NCBI GenBank assembly: GCA_029557215.1
Contig: JAKPQQ010000213.1
Coordinates: 1 to 34,230, forward strand
Direction: 5' to 3'
DNA from: Fibrobacterota bacterium
GTDB lineage: Bacteria; Fibrobacterota; Fibrobacteria; UBA5070
DNA: 34,230 bases
Shown here: one piece after another, positions 16,872 through 27,800 of the stretch
Position numbering within the stretch: the first letter of the stretch is position 1
Layout of the letters: each line of letters begins with the position of its first letter
The notes under the pieces: generated by a model
Database searches by the model: none
Told to the model about the DNA's origin: nothing
The model's input: only the letters and a program-made list of their open reading frames with translations
Program-made: the position numbers and the translations under genes

Positions 16872-16943
16872 GGAAGAACCCTAAACCCCTCAACAGGGAA
16901 CCGTCCGTGCGGGGCTTCACCCCCGCCGAGCGGAATCCGTCGT

Positions 16944-16974
16944 GCCGGGGATCGAACGAACGCGATCCCCCGGC
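16944..16974 (-). other. GC-rich hairpin between pnp terminator and SNF2 helicase gene
   Basis: An inverted repeat with arms GCCGGGGATCG and CGATCCCCCGGC (one bulged base) lies directly after the pnp terminator T-tract. It has no T-run of its own on the minus strand, so it may be a leader element of the helicase gene or a second transcript-end structure. Confidence 0.4.
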
Positions 16975-16977
16975 GAC

Positions 16978-17019
16978 AAAAAATGAAAACGCCCCGGGTC
17001 CCGTCGCGGGACTCGAGGC
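16978..17019 (-). terminator. Rho-independent terminator of rpsO-pnp
   Basis: Inverted repeat 16991-17019 (12 positions, one G-U pair and one mismatch, 5-nt loop) followed on the minus strand by TTTTCATTTTTTG (complement of 16978-16989). It lies 77 nt beyond the pnp stop. A smaller hairpin with a GCGA tetraloop (17066-17081) lies closer to the stop. Confidence 0.75.
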
Positions 17020-17095
17020 GAAGAATTGATGGAGATCCGATGGAACAGGCGGTTCCGGAAGCGAAGGAGCCTCGCGGCTCCCCCGACCGCCGAAA

Positions 17096-19213
17096 TCAAG
17101 CCTGGGGTGCAGCCAGGGTGGCCTTGCGCGAAAGCCGGACCTTGCCCTGCCCGTCGATCCCGATGCACTTGACGGAGATCTGGTCGCCCAGAGCCACGAC
17201 GTCCTCGACCTTGTCCACCCGACGGTTTTCAAGTTCGGAGATGTGCACGAGGCCTTCCTTGCCGGGAAGGAATTCGACGAACGCGCCGAAGCTCGTGATC
17301 GACTTCACCTTGGCGTTGGGATAGGTCTTGCCGACCTCGGCTTCCATCATCATCTCCTGGATCATGCGGAAGGCCTTTTGACCGGCCTTGCGCACGACGG
17401 CGGAAATGGTGACGTTGCCACCGTCGTCGACGTTCACGGTGGCTCCGGATTCGTCCTGGATGCCGCGGATCACCTTGCCGCCCGGGCCGATCAGTTCACG
17501 GATCTTGTCTTCCGGGATCTTGAGGCTCAGGATGGCGGGAGCGTAGTCGGAAATCGTCTTGCGGCTTTCCGGAAGGGCGGCGTTCATGGCGGCGAGGAAG
17601 TTCTCGCGACCGGCACGCGCCTGGTCCAGCGCCTTCTTCATGATCTCCTTGGGCAGACCGTTGTCCAGCTTGATGTCCATCTGGAAGCCGGTGATGCCCT
17701 GCGTGGTGCCGCAGATCTTGAAGTCCATGTCGCCGAGGTGGTCCTCGGTGCCGGTGATGTCGGACAAGATCGCCAAGCGGTCGCCTTCGGCGATCAGGCC
17801 CATGGCGATGCCGGCCACCGGTTCCTTGATGGGCACGCCGGCGTCCATGAGAGCCAAGGAGCCGCCGCAGACCGAAGCCATGGACGACGAGCCGTTGGAT
17901 TCCAGGATTTCGGAGACCACGCGGATGGTGTACGGGAAGCTGTCGGGAACCGGCAGCACCGGAGCCAGCGAACGCTCGGCCAGGTGGCCGTGTCCGATTT
18001 CGCGACGACCCGTGGAACCCATGCGCTTGACTTCGCCCACCGAGTACGGGGGGAAGTTGTAGTGCAGCATGTAGTTCTTGAAGGTTTCGCCGCGCAGGCT
18101 GTCGATGCGCTGTTCGTCGGTGCGGGTCCCGAGGGTGGCCGTGACCAGTCCAAGGGTTTCGCCGCGCTGGAACAGGGCCGAGCCGTGGGCGCGAGGAAGG
18201 ACCTTCACTTCGCACTCGGCCTGGCGGGTCTGGTCGCAGGCGCGTCCGTCGGGACGGATTCCGTCGGTCAGGATCACCTCGCGCATGGCGTCGCGCTTGA
18301 TGTCGTCCAGGTAGGACATGGCGGTCTTGAGGACTGCCGCGTCTTCGATGTCGGCGAGCGCCGCCTTGGCCTCGGTCTTGATGGCGTCCAGGGCCGGGTA
18401 CAGCACGGTCTTGGGATGCTTGCCGCGGAACGTGGCCAGGAACTTGGCTTCCACCAGGTCCTTGACGCGAGCGTAGAGGGCTTCGTCCTTGACCGGAGCC
18501 GCCCAGACGTTCTTCACGATGCCCAGCTCGGTCTTGAGCTGGTTCAGGCCGGCGATGATCTTGCGGATCGCGGCGTGGCCGACTTCCATGGCTTCCAGCA
18601 GGCGATCTTCGGGAACCTCGAAGGCTCCGCCTTCGACCATCGAGATCGACTTCTCCGAAGCGGCCATGACCAGTTCCATGTCGGCGCGTTCGGATTCCTC
18701 GTAGGTGGGGTTGACGATGAATTCGCCGTCGACCAGCACCACGCGAACACCGGCGATGGCCTCGGCGATCGGGAAGCGAGGCGAGAGCCACACGGCGGCG
18801 GCGCCACCCACGAGGGCGAGGACGTCGGGATCGTGCTTGTCGTCGGCCGAGATCACCGTGCCGATCACCTGGACTTCGTTCTTGTACCCGTCGGGGAACG
18901 AAGGCCGGATGGGGCGGTCGATGACGCGGCAGGTCAGGATTTCCTTTTCGGAAGGCTTGCCTTCGCGCTTGAAGTACCCACCGGGGATGCGACCGGCGGC
19001 CCAGGCGGCCTCGCGGTATTCCACCGTCAGCGGGAAGAAGTCGAACGCGGCGGGATTGCCCTCGCAAGCGGTCACCAGAACGGAGGTGTCGCCCATGCGG
19101 ACGACGGCCGAACCGTGCGCCTGCTTGGCGAGCTTGCCCACCTGGATGAACATGAATTTGCCAGGAGCGATCTCGACCGAGATCTCCTTCTTGGTGTCGT
19201 TGAGTAGACCCAT
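17096..19213 (-). CDS. pnp: Polyribonucleotide nucleotidyltransferase (PNPase)
   Basis: 3'-to-5' phosphorolytic exoribonuclease of RNA turnover. The 705-residue length and domain order are standard: first RNase PH core ([59 protein letters not shown]), an alpha-helical linker, second RNase PH core ([20 protein letters not shown], and the catalytic region [16 protein letters not shown]), a KH domain near 555-615 with the [10 protein letters not shown] loop, and an S1 domain near 620-690 ([35 protein letters not shown]). ATG 19213 has AAGGAG with 7-nt spacing. It lies 15 nt after rpsO, the classical order, so the pair is cotranscribed. The gap is too short for the RNase III leader hairpin known from E. 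coli. Confidence 0.98.
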   Translation of the reverse strand: MGLLNDTKKEISVEIAPGKFMFIQVGKLAKQAHGSAVVRMGDTSVLVTACEGNPAAFDFFPLTVEYREAAWAAGRIPGGYFKREGKPSEKEILTCRVIDRPIRPSFPDGYKNEVQVIGTVISADDKHDPDVLALVGGAAAVWLSPRFPIAEAIAGVRVVLVDGEFIVNPTYEESERADMELVMAASEKSISMVEGGAFEVPEDRLLEAMEVGHAAIRKIIAGLNQLKTELGIVKNVWAAPVKDEALYARVKDLVEAKFLATFRGKHPKTVLYPALDAIKTEAKAALADIEDAAVLKTAMSYLDDIKRDAMREVILTDGIRPDGRACDQTRQAECEVKVLPRAHGSALFQRGETLGLVTATLGTRTDEQRIDSLRGETFKNYMLHYNFPPYSVGEVKRMGSTGRREIGHGHLAERSLAPVLPVPDSFPYTIRVVSEILESNGSSSMASVCGGSLALMDAGVPIKEPVAGIAMGLIAEGDRLAILSDITGTEDHLGDMDFKICGTTQGITGFQMDIKLDNGLPKEIMKKALDQARAGRENFLAAMNAALPESRKTISDYAPAILSLKIPEDKIRELIGPGGKVIRGIQDESGATVNVDDGGNVTISAVVRKAGQKAFRMIQEMMMEAEVGKTYPNAKVKSITSFGAFVEFLPGKEGLVHISELENRRVDKVEDVVALGDQISVKCIGIDGQGKVRLSRKATLAAPQA
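18253..18265. repeat. Palindromic word GACGGATTCCGTC
   Basis: Full 13-nt copy inside pnp; the minus strand reads D-G-I-R, part of the conserved DGIRPDGR motif, so protein constraint contributes to this copy. Confidence 0.5.
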
Positions 19214-19228
19214 GGTCAGGCTCCTTGG

Positions 19229-19501
19229 TTAGCGACGGATCTGAAGGGTCTTGATGTGCTCGCGATAGCCCTCGAGATTGTTCTTCGCGAGGTAGTCCAG
19301 AAGACGACGACGCTTGGAGACCAGGATCAGCAGGCCGCGACGGTTGTGGACGTCGTTGCGATGGATCTTGACGTGCTCCGTCAGATTCGCGATTCGCTCT
19401 GTGAGCATCGCGATCTGGACTTCGGTGGAGCCCGTGTTCGAGGCCTTGCCTCCGAACTTCCCGATAAGCTCTTGCTTCTTTTCAGCGGTGATGGTCGACA
19501 T
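19229..19501 (-). CDS. rpsO: 30S ribosomal protein S15
   Basis: Binds 16S rRNA in the central domain and nucleates the small-subunit platform. The 90-residue product matches the family length and its signatures: [46 protein letters not shown] and a C-terminal [15 protein letters not shown] 19501 has GGAGAA upstream (9-nt spacing). It lies 58 nt after ribF and 15 nt before pnp, the ribF-rpsO-pnp order common in bacteria. Confidence 0.98.
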   Translation of the reverse strand: MSTITAEKKQELIGKFGGKASNTGSTEVQIAMLTERIANLTEHVKIHRNDVHNRRGLLILVSKRRRLLDYLAKNNLEGYREHIKTLQIRR

Positions 19502-19559
19502 GGATGCTTTCTCCTACGCCGCGCTTCTCCTCACCATGATCAATTGCGACTTCACGAAC

Positions 19560-20525
19560 CTACGGAAGTCTGGCAACCTTTTTCCACGCTGTTTCCGCAT
19601 CGTGCCCGATTTGGGCGCGCAGCGCGTCGAGTGACTCGAATCGGCATTCTTGACGAAGCTGGAAGTATAGATCCAATTGGCAAATCTGACCATAGTCAGG
19701 ACCAGGTCCTTTTGGAACATGGACCTCGACCACCCGGATTCCCCGCTCGAACGTGGGGGCGGTCCCGATGTTCACCACCGCCGGATGACAGATTCCATCG
19801 CCCCAACGGAGCCTTCCCGCGTACACTCCGGAGGCCGGCAGGAGCTTGCGCGGATTGAGCGGTTCCAGGTTCGCGGTGGGGAATCCCAGCACGCGGCCGC
19901 GGCCGTCGCCGCGAACCACCTCGCCCAGGAGCATCCAGGGATGCCCCAGCATCCGCACGGCTTCCTCGAACCTCCCCCACTCGGACATCGCGGCTCTCAC
20001 CAGCGTGGACGAGACCGGCAACCCCTCGCGCAGATGCGCCCCCACCACGGAAAGCGCCACCCCTTTTTCCTGGCAGTGGGGCGTGATGGCCTCGGCGGTC
20101 CCGGTGCCTCCCCGACCGAACCTGTGGTCGAACCCCAGCAGGAGCTCCACCGCGCCCAGGTCGTCGGCCAGAAGATCGACAAAATCCGTCGCCGCGAGCT
20201 TGCGCACGTCGTCGTCGAACCGCAGCGTGACGGTCTTGTCCACTCCGTGGCGCGCCAGCAGGCGCTCGCGTTCGCACCAGGTGGACAGAAGCTGCGGGCC
20301 GCCGCGCGGATCCAGGAAATGCCGCGTGTGGGGCTCGAAGGTGATCGCGTAGAACGGCACGCCGAGCGCGATCGAACGCTGCTTGGCGGCAGCCAGCAGG
20401 GCCTGGTGGCCCAGGTGGACCCCGTCGAAGTTCCCCACGGTGACGACGCAACCACCGTTCGGGCGCAGCGAAGCGACCGTTTCCAGGTCGACGGGATGTC
20501 CTGTGGGTCTTTGGATCCGAAGCAT
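19560..20525 (-). CDS. ribF: Bifunctional riboflavin kinase / FAD synthetase
   Basis: Converts riboflavin to FMN and FMN to FAD. The start chosen, ATG 20525, gives 321 residues and an N-terminus of usual length (about 25 residues before the nucleotide-binding motif VTVGNFDGVHLGHQALL); a longer frame to 20570 has no ribosome binding site. The FAD-synthetase part (about 1-180) shows the HxGH-type motif and the later SSTLVRAAM (the (I/V)SSTxIR motif). The riboflavin-kinase part follows with GRGRVLGFPTANLEP (the GxPTAN motif), GVYAGRL and the C-terminal FESLDALRAQIGHDAETA. Divergent from the RND adaptor gene, with 122 nt between. The candidate Shine-Dalgarno (GGGGA) sits very close to the start, so initiation may be weak or the start uncertain. 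Confidence 0.95.
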   Translation of the reverse strand: MLRIQRPTGHPVDLETVASLRPNGGCVVTVGNFDGVHLGHQALLAAAKQRSIALGVPFYAITFEPHTRHFLDPRGGPQLLSTWCERERLLARHGVDKTVTLRFDDDVRKLAATDFVDLLADDLGAVELLLGFDHRFGRGGTGTAEAITPHCQEKGVALSVVGAHLREGLPVSSTLVRAAMSEWGRFEEAVRMLGHPWMLLGEVVRGDGRGRVLGFPTANLEPLNPRKLLPASGVYAGRLRWGDGICHPAVVNIGTAPTFERGIRVVEVHVPKGPGPDYGQICQLDLYFQLRQECRFESLDALRAQIGHDAETAWKKVARLP

Positions 20526-20647
20526 TCCCCAAAAGCTACTCGCCCGGGAATGGACGACCATCGGATCCATCGGGGACCCAAAGAAAGGCCGCGCCCGACG
20601 GCAAGTCGCCCCGGAGAGGCCGGTTTTCTATTTCACCCACTACCACC
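20526..20647. promoter_or_regulatory. Divergent intergenic region between ribF and the RND efflux operon
   Basis: These 122 nt must hold the promoters for both directions. I see no clear -35/-10 pairs and no riboswitch-like structure for ribF. The last 25 nt before the RND adaptor are pyrimidine-rich and lack a Shine-Dalgarno. Confidence 0.4.
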
Positions 20648-21724
20648 ATGAATACAAGCCACCACCGTTCGATCGTTCCACTGCTGGCATCCGCCATCGT
20701 CCTTGCGGGGCTGGCTTCCTGCAAGGACGACAAATCGTCCGCCGCCGCGAACAAGGGCGGCAAGGGAGCGGGTCGAGGCCCCGTCTCGCTGGAAGCCGTC
20801 GTCGCGGCACCCACGTCCCTTGAGATCGTCGCCAGAGTGCCCGGCAACCTCTGGGGGGCGCGCAAGGTGGAACTCAAGACCGAGACGGGCGGGCGCGTCG
20901 CGCAGATCGCCTTCCGCGAAGGGGCCTTCGTGAAGGAAGGACAGCTCCTTCTGCGCCTGGCAGACGAGGACCTCGTCGCCTCGGTGGCCAAGGCCCGGGC
21001 CAGGGCCAGGATGGCGGAATCCACCTTTGACAGAAAACGTCAGACGCAGGCCGCCGACGCCATTTCCCGGCAGGATCTGGACGGCGCCGAGACCGAACTC
21101 GCGTCGGCCCGGGCCGACCTCGCCCTGGCGCAGGCCCTGTTGCGCCGATCGCGCGTGGTGGCGCCGTTTTCCGGAACGGTGGGGATCCGGTCGGTGGAGG
21201 TCGGCCAGACGGTCGCGACCGGCCAGACCGTCGCGCAGCTCTCGCAGCAGGATCCGTGGCGGATCACGTTTTCCGTCCCCGAAGACCAGGCGGGTCTCGC
21301 GAAGGTCGGACAGCCGTTGACCTTCCGCGTGGCCGGGTCCCGGGATTCCTTCCCGGCCAAGGTCGTGGCGCTCGATCCCGTCCTGGACGAAGCCACCCGC
21401 ACCCGCCGGCTGGTCGCCGAAAGCCGCGCGAAATCGCCTTCCCTGTTCCCGGGCCAGATGGTCGACATCGCGCTCGAACTCGCCCGCGAAGAAGGCATCG
21501 CGATCCCGTCGGAGGCGCTGTCCTTCGACGCCAAGGGGCCGTTCGCCTGGGTGTACCGCGACGGCAAGTCGGTCCAGGCGCGGCTGGTCACCGGACTGCG
21601 GACGGTGGACCGCGTCCAGGCGCGCTCCGGGTTGGCCAAGGGCGACACGGTGCTGATCGTGGGAGCGGCGAACCTCAGGCCCAACGGCGAGGTCAAGATC
21701 GCCAGGATCCGGAGCGCGAAGTGA
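20648..21724 (+). CDS. RND efflux periplasmic adaptor lipoprotein
   Basis: 358 residues. The signal peptide ends LAGLASC, giving Cys25 as lipidated residue, followed by a Lys/Asp/Ser/Gly linker. Adaptor domains follow: lipoyl-like half (ELKTETGGRVAQIAFREGAFVKEGQLLLRLADEDL), a short helical hairpin rich in Ala/Arg (about 105-155), second lipoyl half (VVAPFSGTVGIRSVEVGQTVATGQTVAQL), beta-barrel (ITFSVPEDQAGL through FPGQMVDIAL) and a membrane-proximal domain (IPSEALSF to RPNGEVKI). This is the AcrA/MexA-type arrangement. It lies 16 nt before the RND pump gene; no TolC gene follows, so the outer-membrane partner must be encoded elsewhere. The start codon has no recognisable Shine-Dalgarno, unlike its neighbours. 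Confidence 0.93.
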   Translation: MNTSHHRSIVPLLASAIVLAGLASCKDDKSSAAANKGGKGAGRGPVSLEAVVAAPTSLEIVARVPGNLWGARKVELKTETGGRVAQIAFREGAFVKEGQLLLRLADEDLVASVAKARARARMAESTFDRKRQTQAADAISRQDLDGAETELASARADLALAQALLRRSRVVAPFSGTVGIRSVEVGQTVATGQTVAQLSQQDPWRITFSVPEDQAGLAKVGQPLTFRVAGSRDSFPAKVVALDPVLDEATRTRRLVAESRAKSPSLFPGQMVDIALELAREEGIAIPSEALSFDAKGPFAWVYRDGKSVQARLVTGLRTVDRVQARSGLAKGDTVLIVGAANLRPNGEVKIARIRSAK

Positions 21725-21740
21725 AATCGGGAGGTGCGAG

Positions 21741-24700
21741 ATGAGCCTGGGCGTCACCTCCATCCGGCGTCCGGTGCTGACGCTGGTGATGTCGACCTTC
21801 ATCGTGCTCCTGGGGTGGCTGGGACTGCGCCAGCTGGGCGTGCGCGAATACCCCATGATCGATCCCCCGGTGGTGTCGGTGTCCACCAACTACCGCGGGG
21901 CCTCGGCGGAGGTCATGGACAACCAGGTCACGCAGGTCCTGGAACAATCGTTGAACGGGATCGACGGAATCCGTTCGATCTCGTCGCAGAGCCGCGACGG
22001 ACGCTCCAACATCTCGGTGGAGTTCGAACTGGGCGTGGAAATGGAACGCGCCGCCAACGACGTGCGCGACCGCGTCTCGCGGGCGGTCCGGTCGCTGCCC
22101 GAGGACGTGACGCCTCCCACGGTGGCCAAGGCCGACGCGAACGCGTCTCCTGTGGCCATCTACACGGTGCGCAGCAGCGGCCGCAGCCTGCTGGACCTCA
22201 ACGCCGTGGCCCAGGAGCTGCAGGAAAAGCTCCAGACCATCCCCGGCGTGTCGGAAGTCCGGATCTGGGGCGAACGGCGCTACGCGATGCGCCTGCGGCT
22301 GGATCCGATCCGGATGGCGTCGGCGGGCACCACCCCGCAGGACGTGAAGACGGCCGTGGCCGCCGAAAACGTGGAGCTTCCCGGCGGGCAGATCGAAGGC
22401 GAAAGCGTGTCCATGGCGATCCAGGCCAGCACGGGGCTCCGCACGGCGGAGGATTTCCGTCGGGTGGTCGTGAAGGCCGTCGACGGCAGGATCCTGCGGC
22501 TGGAGGACCTGGGAAGCGTGGATCTCGGTGCGGAAAACGAGCGGTCCATCATGCGCGGCGACGGCACGCCCATGGTCGCCCTGGCGATCACCCCCCAGCC
22601 CGGATCCGACCAGATCGCGATCGTCGACGAGGTCGAACGCCGTCTGGCGCAGCTGCGCCCCGACCTGCCTCCCGACGTGCGGGTGGTCCAGGCGTTCGAC
22701 AACACGCAGTTCGTGCGCAAGGCCCTGCTGGAAGTCGGCGAGACCATCGCGATCGCCGTCCTCCTGGTTGTGTTCGTGATCTTCGCGTTCCTGCGCGACT
22801 GGCGCTCGACGCTGATTCCGCTGCTGGCCATCCCCGTGTCGCTCGTGGGCGTGTTCTTCTTCGTGTGGATCGCCGGGTTTTCCATCAACATCCTCACGCT
22901 TCTGGGGGTGGTCCTTTCCATCGGGATGGTGGTCGACGACGCGATCGTGGTCCTGGAGAACATCTACGCCCGCATCGAAGAGGGGTTGTCGCCCATGCAG
23001 GCGGCCATCAAGGGAATCGACGAGATCTTCTTCGCGGTCGTGTCCACCACCCTGGTGCTGGCCGCGGTCTTCACGCCGCTCCTGTTCCTGCCCGGATTCA
23101 CGGGGCGCCTGTTCCGGGAGTTCGCGTTCGTGGTGGGCGGATCGGTCCTGCTTTCCGGGTTCGTGGCCCTCACGCTGGCGGCCATGCTTTCCAGCCGGCT
23201 GCTGCGGCCCCACGGCGACGAAAACCGTCTGCACCGCGCCACCGAACCGTTCTTCCGCTGGATGACCGCCGCCTACAAGGGATCGCTCGAACGGTTCCTG
23301 GAGCATCGCTGGATCGCCGTCGCGATCCTGTTCGCGGCCCTGGGCGTCGCCGGGATCGCCTTCAAGGTCCTGCCCCGCGAACTGGCCCCCATGGAGGACC
23401 GCTACGCGTTCACCGTCCAGGTGACCGGCCACGAAGGCGCGACCTTCGAACACATGGACCGGGCCATCCGCAGATTGACGGATTCCGCCCTGTCCCGCAT
23501 TCCCGAACGCCGGACGGTGATTTCGAACACGTCGCCGGGCTGGGCGGGGAACACCAACGCCGGGCAGCTGCGCGTGTTCCTGCTGCCCTCCGACGAGCGG
23601 GACCGCACCCAGGACCAGATCGCCCTGGATTTCCAGCGGAACGTCCTATCGAGGCTCGCCGGGTTCCGCGCGTTCGTGTCGCAGGAGCCCACGATCAAGA
23701 CAGGGTCCAGGTCGTCGCTGCCGGTGCAGATGGTGATCCAGGCGGCCGACATCGATTCGCTGCGCGCCGCGCTCCCCCGCTTCCTGGCCCTGGCGCGCAA
23801 GGACGAGACGTTCTCCACCGTCGAAGAAGACCTGAAGTTCACGCGTCCGCAGCTGGACGTCACGGTGAACCGCGATCGGTTGAGGTCTTCCGGAACCACT
23901 CCGCTGGAGGTCTCGCAATCCCTGCAGTTGGCGTTCGGCGAACAGACGTGGGGCACCTTCCTCAAGGACGGACGCCAGTACAACGTCATCGGCGAACTGG
24001 ACAGCGCCTCGCGCAATTCGCCCGCGAGCCTGGACCTGGTGCACCTGCGCAACGCCCAGGGAAGGATGATCCCTCTGGGATCGCTGCTGGAGACCAGGGA
24101 GACGTCGGTCCCTCCGCAGGTCTTCCGGTTCAACAGGTGGTTTTCCGCGACGGTGTCGGCGGGGCTGGCCGAAGGCCGGACCCTGGGCGAAGGCAACGAG
24201 GCGATGCTCCGCACCGCCCGCCAGACCCTTGGGCCCAGCTTCAGGACGGAATTCGTCGGAACCTCGCGCGACTTCGCCGAATCGTCCAGGAGCACCGGAC
24301 AGGTGTTCCTCCTGGCGCTGGTGATCGTCTACCTGATCCTGGCCGCGCAGTTCGAAAGCTTCCGGGATCCGTTCACCATCCTGCTGACCGTCCCGCTCGC
24401 CCTGGCCGGGGCGCTGGGCACGCTCTGGATCACCGGGCACAGCCTGAACCTGTTCAGCCAGATCGGACTGGTGCTGCTGGTGGGGTTGGTGACGAAGAAC
24501 GGGATCCTGATCGTGGAGTTCGCCAACCACCGCCGCCACGCGGGACTTGCTCCGGGGCTGGCCGTCCTGGAAGCCGCGAGCTCGCGCCTGAGACCCATCC
24601 TGATGACCACCCTGGCCACCACCCTGGGCATCATGCCCGTGGCGCTGGCCATCGGAGCGGCCTCCCAATCCCGCGTCCCCATGGGCGTGGCCGTGGTGGG

Positions 24701-24791
24701 AGGCCTGGTGTCGGCGCTCGCCCTCACCTTGTTCGTGATCCCCGCAGTCTATGTCATGATCGCTCCTGCACAGATGAGCAAGGAAGAGTGA
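21741..24791 (+). CDS. RND (HAE/AcrB-type) proton-driven efflux pump
   Basis: Inner-membrane proton antiporter expelling hydrophobic or amphiphilic compounds via the adjacent adaptor. ATG 21741 has GGGAGG at 21729-21734. The 1016 residues show the duplicated RND fold: first helix RPVLTLVMSTFIVLLGWLGL, porter loops, helices 2-6 (LLVVFVIFAFLRDWRSTLIPLLAIPVSLVG), the proton-relay pair Asp399/Asp400 in GMVVDDAIVVLENI, a second large periplasmic loop and helices 7-12 with the relay Lys919 in LLVGLVTKNGILIVEFANHRR. The catalytic triad is intact. The organisation is that of HAE1-type multidrug pumps rather than heavy-metal CusA pumps (no Met triad evident). Substrate cannot be read from the sequence. 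Confidence 0.95.
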   Translation: MSLGVTSIRRPVLTLVMSTFIVLLGWLGLRQLGVREYPMIDPPVVSVSTNYRGASAEVMDNQVTQVLEQSLNGIDGIRSISSQSRDGRSNISVEFELGVEMERAANDVRDRVSRAVRSLPEDVTPPTVAKADANASPVAIYTVRSSGRSLLDLNAVAQELQEKLQTIPGVSEVRIWGERRYAMRLRLDPIRMASAGTTPQDVKTAVAAENVELPGGQIEGESVSMAIQASTGLRTAEDFRRVVVKAVDGRILRLEDLGSVDLGAENERSIMRGDGTPMVALAITPQPGSDQIAIVDEVERRLAQLRPDLPPDVRVVQAFDNTQFVRKALLEVGETIAIAVLLVVFVIFAFLRDWRSTLIPLLAIPVSLVGVFFFVWIAGFSINILTLLGVVLSIGMVVDDAIVVLENIYARIEEGLSPMQAAIKGIDEIFFAVVSTTLVLAAVFTPLLFLPGFTGRLFREFAFVVGGSVLLSGFVALTLAAMLSSRLLRPHGDENRLHRATEPFFRWMTAAYKGSLERFLEHRWIAVAILFAALGVAGIAFKVLPRELAPMEDRYAFTVQVTGHEGATFEHMDRAIRRLTDSALSRIPERRTVISNTSPGWAGNTNAGQLRVFLLPSDERDRTQDQIALDFQRNVLSRLAGFRAFVSQEPTIKTGSRSSLPVQMVIQAADIDSLRAALPRFLALARKDETFSTVEEDLKFTRPQLDVTVNRDRLRSSGTTPLEVSQSLQLAFGEQTWGTFLKDGRQYNVIGELDSASRNSPASLDLVHLRNAQGRMIPLGSLLETRETSVPPQVFRFNRWFSATVSAGLAEGRTLGEGNEAMLRTARQTLGPSFRTEFVGTSRDFAESSRSTGQVFLLALVIVYLILAAQFESFRDPFTILLTVPLALAGALGTLWITGHSLNLFSQIGLVLLVGLVTKNGILIVEFANHRRHAGLAPGLAVLEAASSRLRPILMTTLATTLGIMPVALAIGAASQSRVPMGVAVVGGLVSALALTLFVIPAVYVMIAPAQMSKEE
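21963..21975. repeat. Palindromic word ACGGAATCCGT inside a longer near-palindrome
   Basis: The 11-nt core at 21964-21974 lies within a 22-nt near-perfect inverted repeat (GATCGA...TCGATC) in the RND pump gene; it is read D-G-I-R on the plus strand. Confidence 0.5.
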
Positions 24792-24867
24792 GTCTTGGTT
24801 CCGGGATCGCGCGCCATGGAGTACCTTTGACGGTTCTCGTACCTAACTCCTGATCTGACAAGGACCT

Positions 24868-27800
24868 ATGTACCTCTCCAAGCTGCGCGTATTCGGCTTC
24901 AAGAGCTTCGCCAACAAGATCGAAGTGAACTTCCCGGGCGACGGGATCACCTCGGTGGTGGGGCCCAATGGTTGCGGCAAGTCGAACATCATCGACGCCA
25001 TCCGCTGGGTGCTGGGCGAACAGCGCGCCAAGGCCCTGCGCGGCCACAAGATGGAAGACGTCATCTTCGCGGGGACGTCCGACCGACCGCCGTTGAACAT
25101 GGCCGAAGTCACCCTGATCGTGAAAAACGACAAGGGCGTGCTCCCCAGCGAATTTTCCGAGATCATGATCACCCGCCGCGCCTATCGCGACGGGGCGTCG
25201 GAATACCTGATCAACAACCAGCCCTGCCGCCTGCGCGACATCCAGAACCTGTTCTACGACACGGGCCTGGGGGCGGCGTCGTATTCCGTCATCGAGCAGG
25301 GCCAGGTGATGACCCTGGTGCAGGAAAAGCCCGAAGAACGCCGCGTGCTGTTCGAAGAAGCCGCAGGCATTTCGCGCTACCGCGCCCAGCGCAAGGAAGC
25401 CATCCGGCAGTTCGAGAAGACCGATCAGGATCTGGCGCGCGTCGCGGAAAACCTGGGGGCGGTGCGCCGCAGCGTGGCGAGCTTCGAGCGCCAGGCCAAA
25501 CAGGTCGAGACCTGGAAGCGCATCAACGGCGAACTGCGCTCGCTGGAAGTGTCGTGGATCCGGGACCGTCGCGCCAAGCTCAAGGAGATGGTCGCGATGT
25601 CGGAATCCCGCATCCGCGACTGGAAGGACGAATGCGACCGGCTTCGTTCCGAGATGACCACCGCCGAGGCCGGCGCCGCCGAACAGCGCCTGGAAGCCGC
25701 CCAGCTGGAGGCGGAGCTTCGCGAACGCGAACGCGAGTACGCCGACGCCCGCGCCGAACTCCAGGCGCTCGAAGGCGAACACCTGCGCGCCCAGGACGGC
25801 GTGAAACACCTGATGCAGACCCAGGAGCGCATCCGCGACGAGCAGACGCGGCTGGACGACGCCGAAGTGCAGGCGCGCGAGATGTCGGAAATCGCCCGAC
25901 GCGGCATCGAGGAGGCCAACGCCAGCGGCCAGGAATCGATGCGCAACCTGGAACGCGCCCACGAAGAGAAGCGCCTGCGCACCGAACGCCTGGAATCGCT
26001 GCGCGCCGGCGCCAAGGAACAGTCGCAGGCGCGTCTGTCCATTCTGGAAGAATTGAACATCGCGCAATCCGAACTGCTGCGCTCGGAAGCCGAACTCGCC
26101 AAGGCCACCACCGAGCTGGAGCGCCTGGAGGCGGAAATCGAACGCGCCGAGCAATCCGCCGGCGAAGTCGAATCGCGACTTTCCGAACTGCAGAAGAACC
26201 GAGATCTGGCCGAAGGCCAGGTCGAGACGCTGGAATCGGACAAGGAACGGATCAACGAAGAAGGCCAGCTGGCCGCCCGCAAGGTGGAAGAACTGGTGGA
26301 CCGCGAAAAGCAGGCGGCCTCCAAGCGGGCATCGGCCAAGAGCCAATTGGAGACCATCCAGCGCCTGAACCGCGGCCTGGAAGGCCTGGGCGAAGGCGCC
26401 AAGGCGCTCCTGTCCGACAGCCAGAAGCCGTCGGGAGTGCGCGGAATCCTGGCCGACCACCTGCGCGCCGACCCGGCCATGCTGGAACGCGTGGAGGAAG
26501 TCCTGGGAGACTCGCTCCAGTACGTGCTTTCCGACAGCCGCGACACCGCCGAAGCCGCGTTGCGCCTTTTGAAGCAGGGCGGCAAGGGCACCGCCGTGCT
26601 GGTGCCGGTCGACGCGCTGCAAAGCGCCAGGAACCGTCCATCTGTCTCCGGCGCGGGAGTGATCGGGTGGGCAACGGATTACGTCCAGTGCGACGCGGGC
26701 CTGCGTCCCGCCGTCGACCTGCTGTTGGGCAATTTGTGTCTGGTGGAGGACGAGGCCACCGCGCTGCGCCTTTCGCAGGAGCACCGCGGCGCCGACGTCT
26801 GGTTCGCCGCTCCCGGACTTCGCGCCCACGGATCGGGCCTGGTGGCCGGTGGCCGCAAGTCCGGCGAGTCCATGGGCCTGCTCAAGCGCCACCAGATGGC
26901 CGAGGACCTGGTCAAGGAACTGGAGACCGCCGAGGCTGAACTGGAACGCGCCCAGGAAGAGCGCCAGGAGTGGAATACCCGCCGCAGCGAGCTGCAGGAA
27001 CGCTGGCGCGAAATCGACCGCCAGCTCACCGACGCCCGCCGTCGATTCCAGGAGGCCGACACGGCCTTTGGCCGCTTGGAGGCCCAGTCGGGCGCCGCCA
27101 CCGACCGCGCCGTGGAGCTTCGCAAGCGCCTGGAGGTGGTGACCCCGTCGGTGGAGCCGCTCGAAGCCCGCGTGGCCAAGGCGCGCGACCAGGTGGACAC
27201 CCTCACCGAAGAAAAGCAGGTGCGCGAGAACGCCGCCCGGTCGGCGGAAGAAGCCCGGGCGGAAGCGGAAGACGAACTCCGCGAAGCGGAAGAAAGCATT
27301 CGGCAGGCCGAACGCGAGATCGCCCGGCTTTCCGGCGACGTGCGCCGCATGGAAGCCCAGGCCGAGGCGTCGGAACAGCGGATGTCGGAAATCGAGGAAC
27401 GCCGCGAACGTCTGCTGGTCGAACTCGATTCGCTGGAGGCCCAGGCCGACGAGAGGACGGAAATCGTCGCGAAGCTGGAAGACCAGGCGTCGCGCGCGCG
27501 GGAAGACCTGGTGCAGGTGCAGCGCCGTCGCGACCAGGCTCGCGAAGTCTACGACTCCGCCGTGCTGGCGGTGGAAGAAAAGCTCGCCGGCGTTCGCGGC
27601 CACACCAAGCGCATCGACGAACTCTCGCAGGCCATCCACGCCGCCGATCTGGCCCGCGCAGATTCGTCGGGCGAAGACGGACGCCTGCGCCAACGAGCCT
27701 TCGAGGCGTGGGAGCTGGACCTCGACAACGAAGTCGAACCCGAACCCGTTCCCGAAGGCTACGACTTCGAATCGGCGCCAAAAGCCATCGAAGAACTGCG

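Noticed and set aside
13299..17324. A plus-strand open frame of 1341 codons opposite the SNF2 gene
   Set aside because: Same antisense artefact; rich in Arg/His/Gln/Gly with no recognisable motif, and it runs through the terminators between genes.
20526..20647. FMN riboswitch ahead of ribF
   Set aside because: The region is too short and lacks the conserved multi-stem layout; ribF of the rpsO cluster is usually not riboswitch controlled.
24792..24867. Promoter for smc with TTGACG at 24827-24832
   Set aside because: No acceptable -10 hexamer lies 16-18 nt downstream (TGATCT is the best), so it was not listed as a feature.
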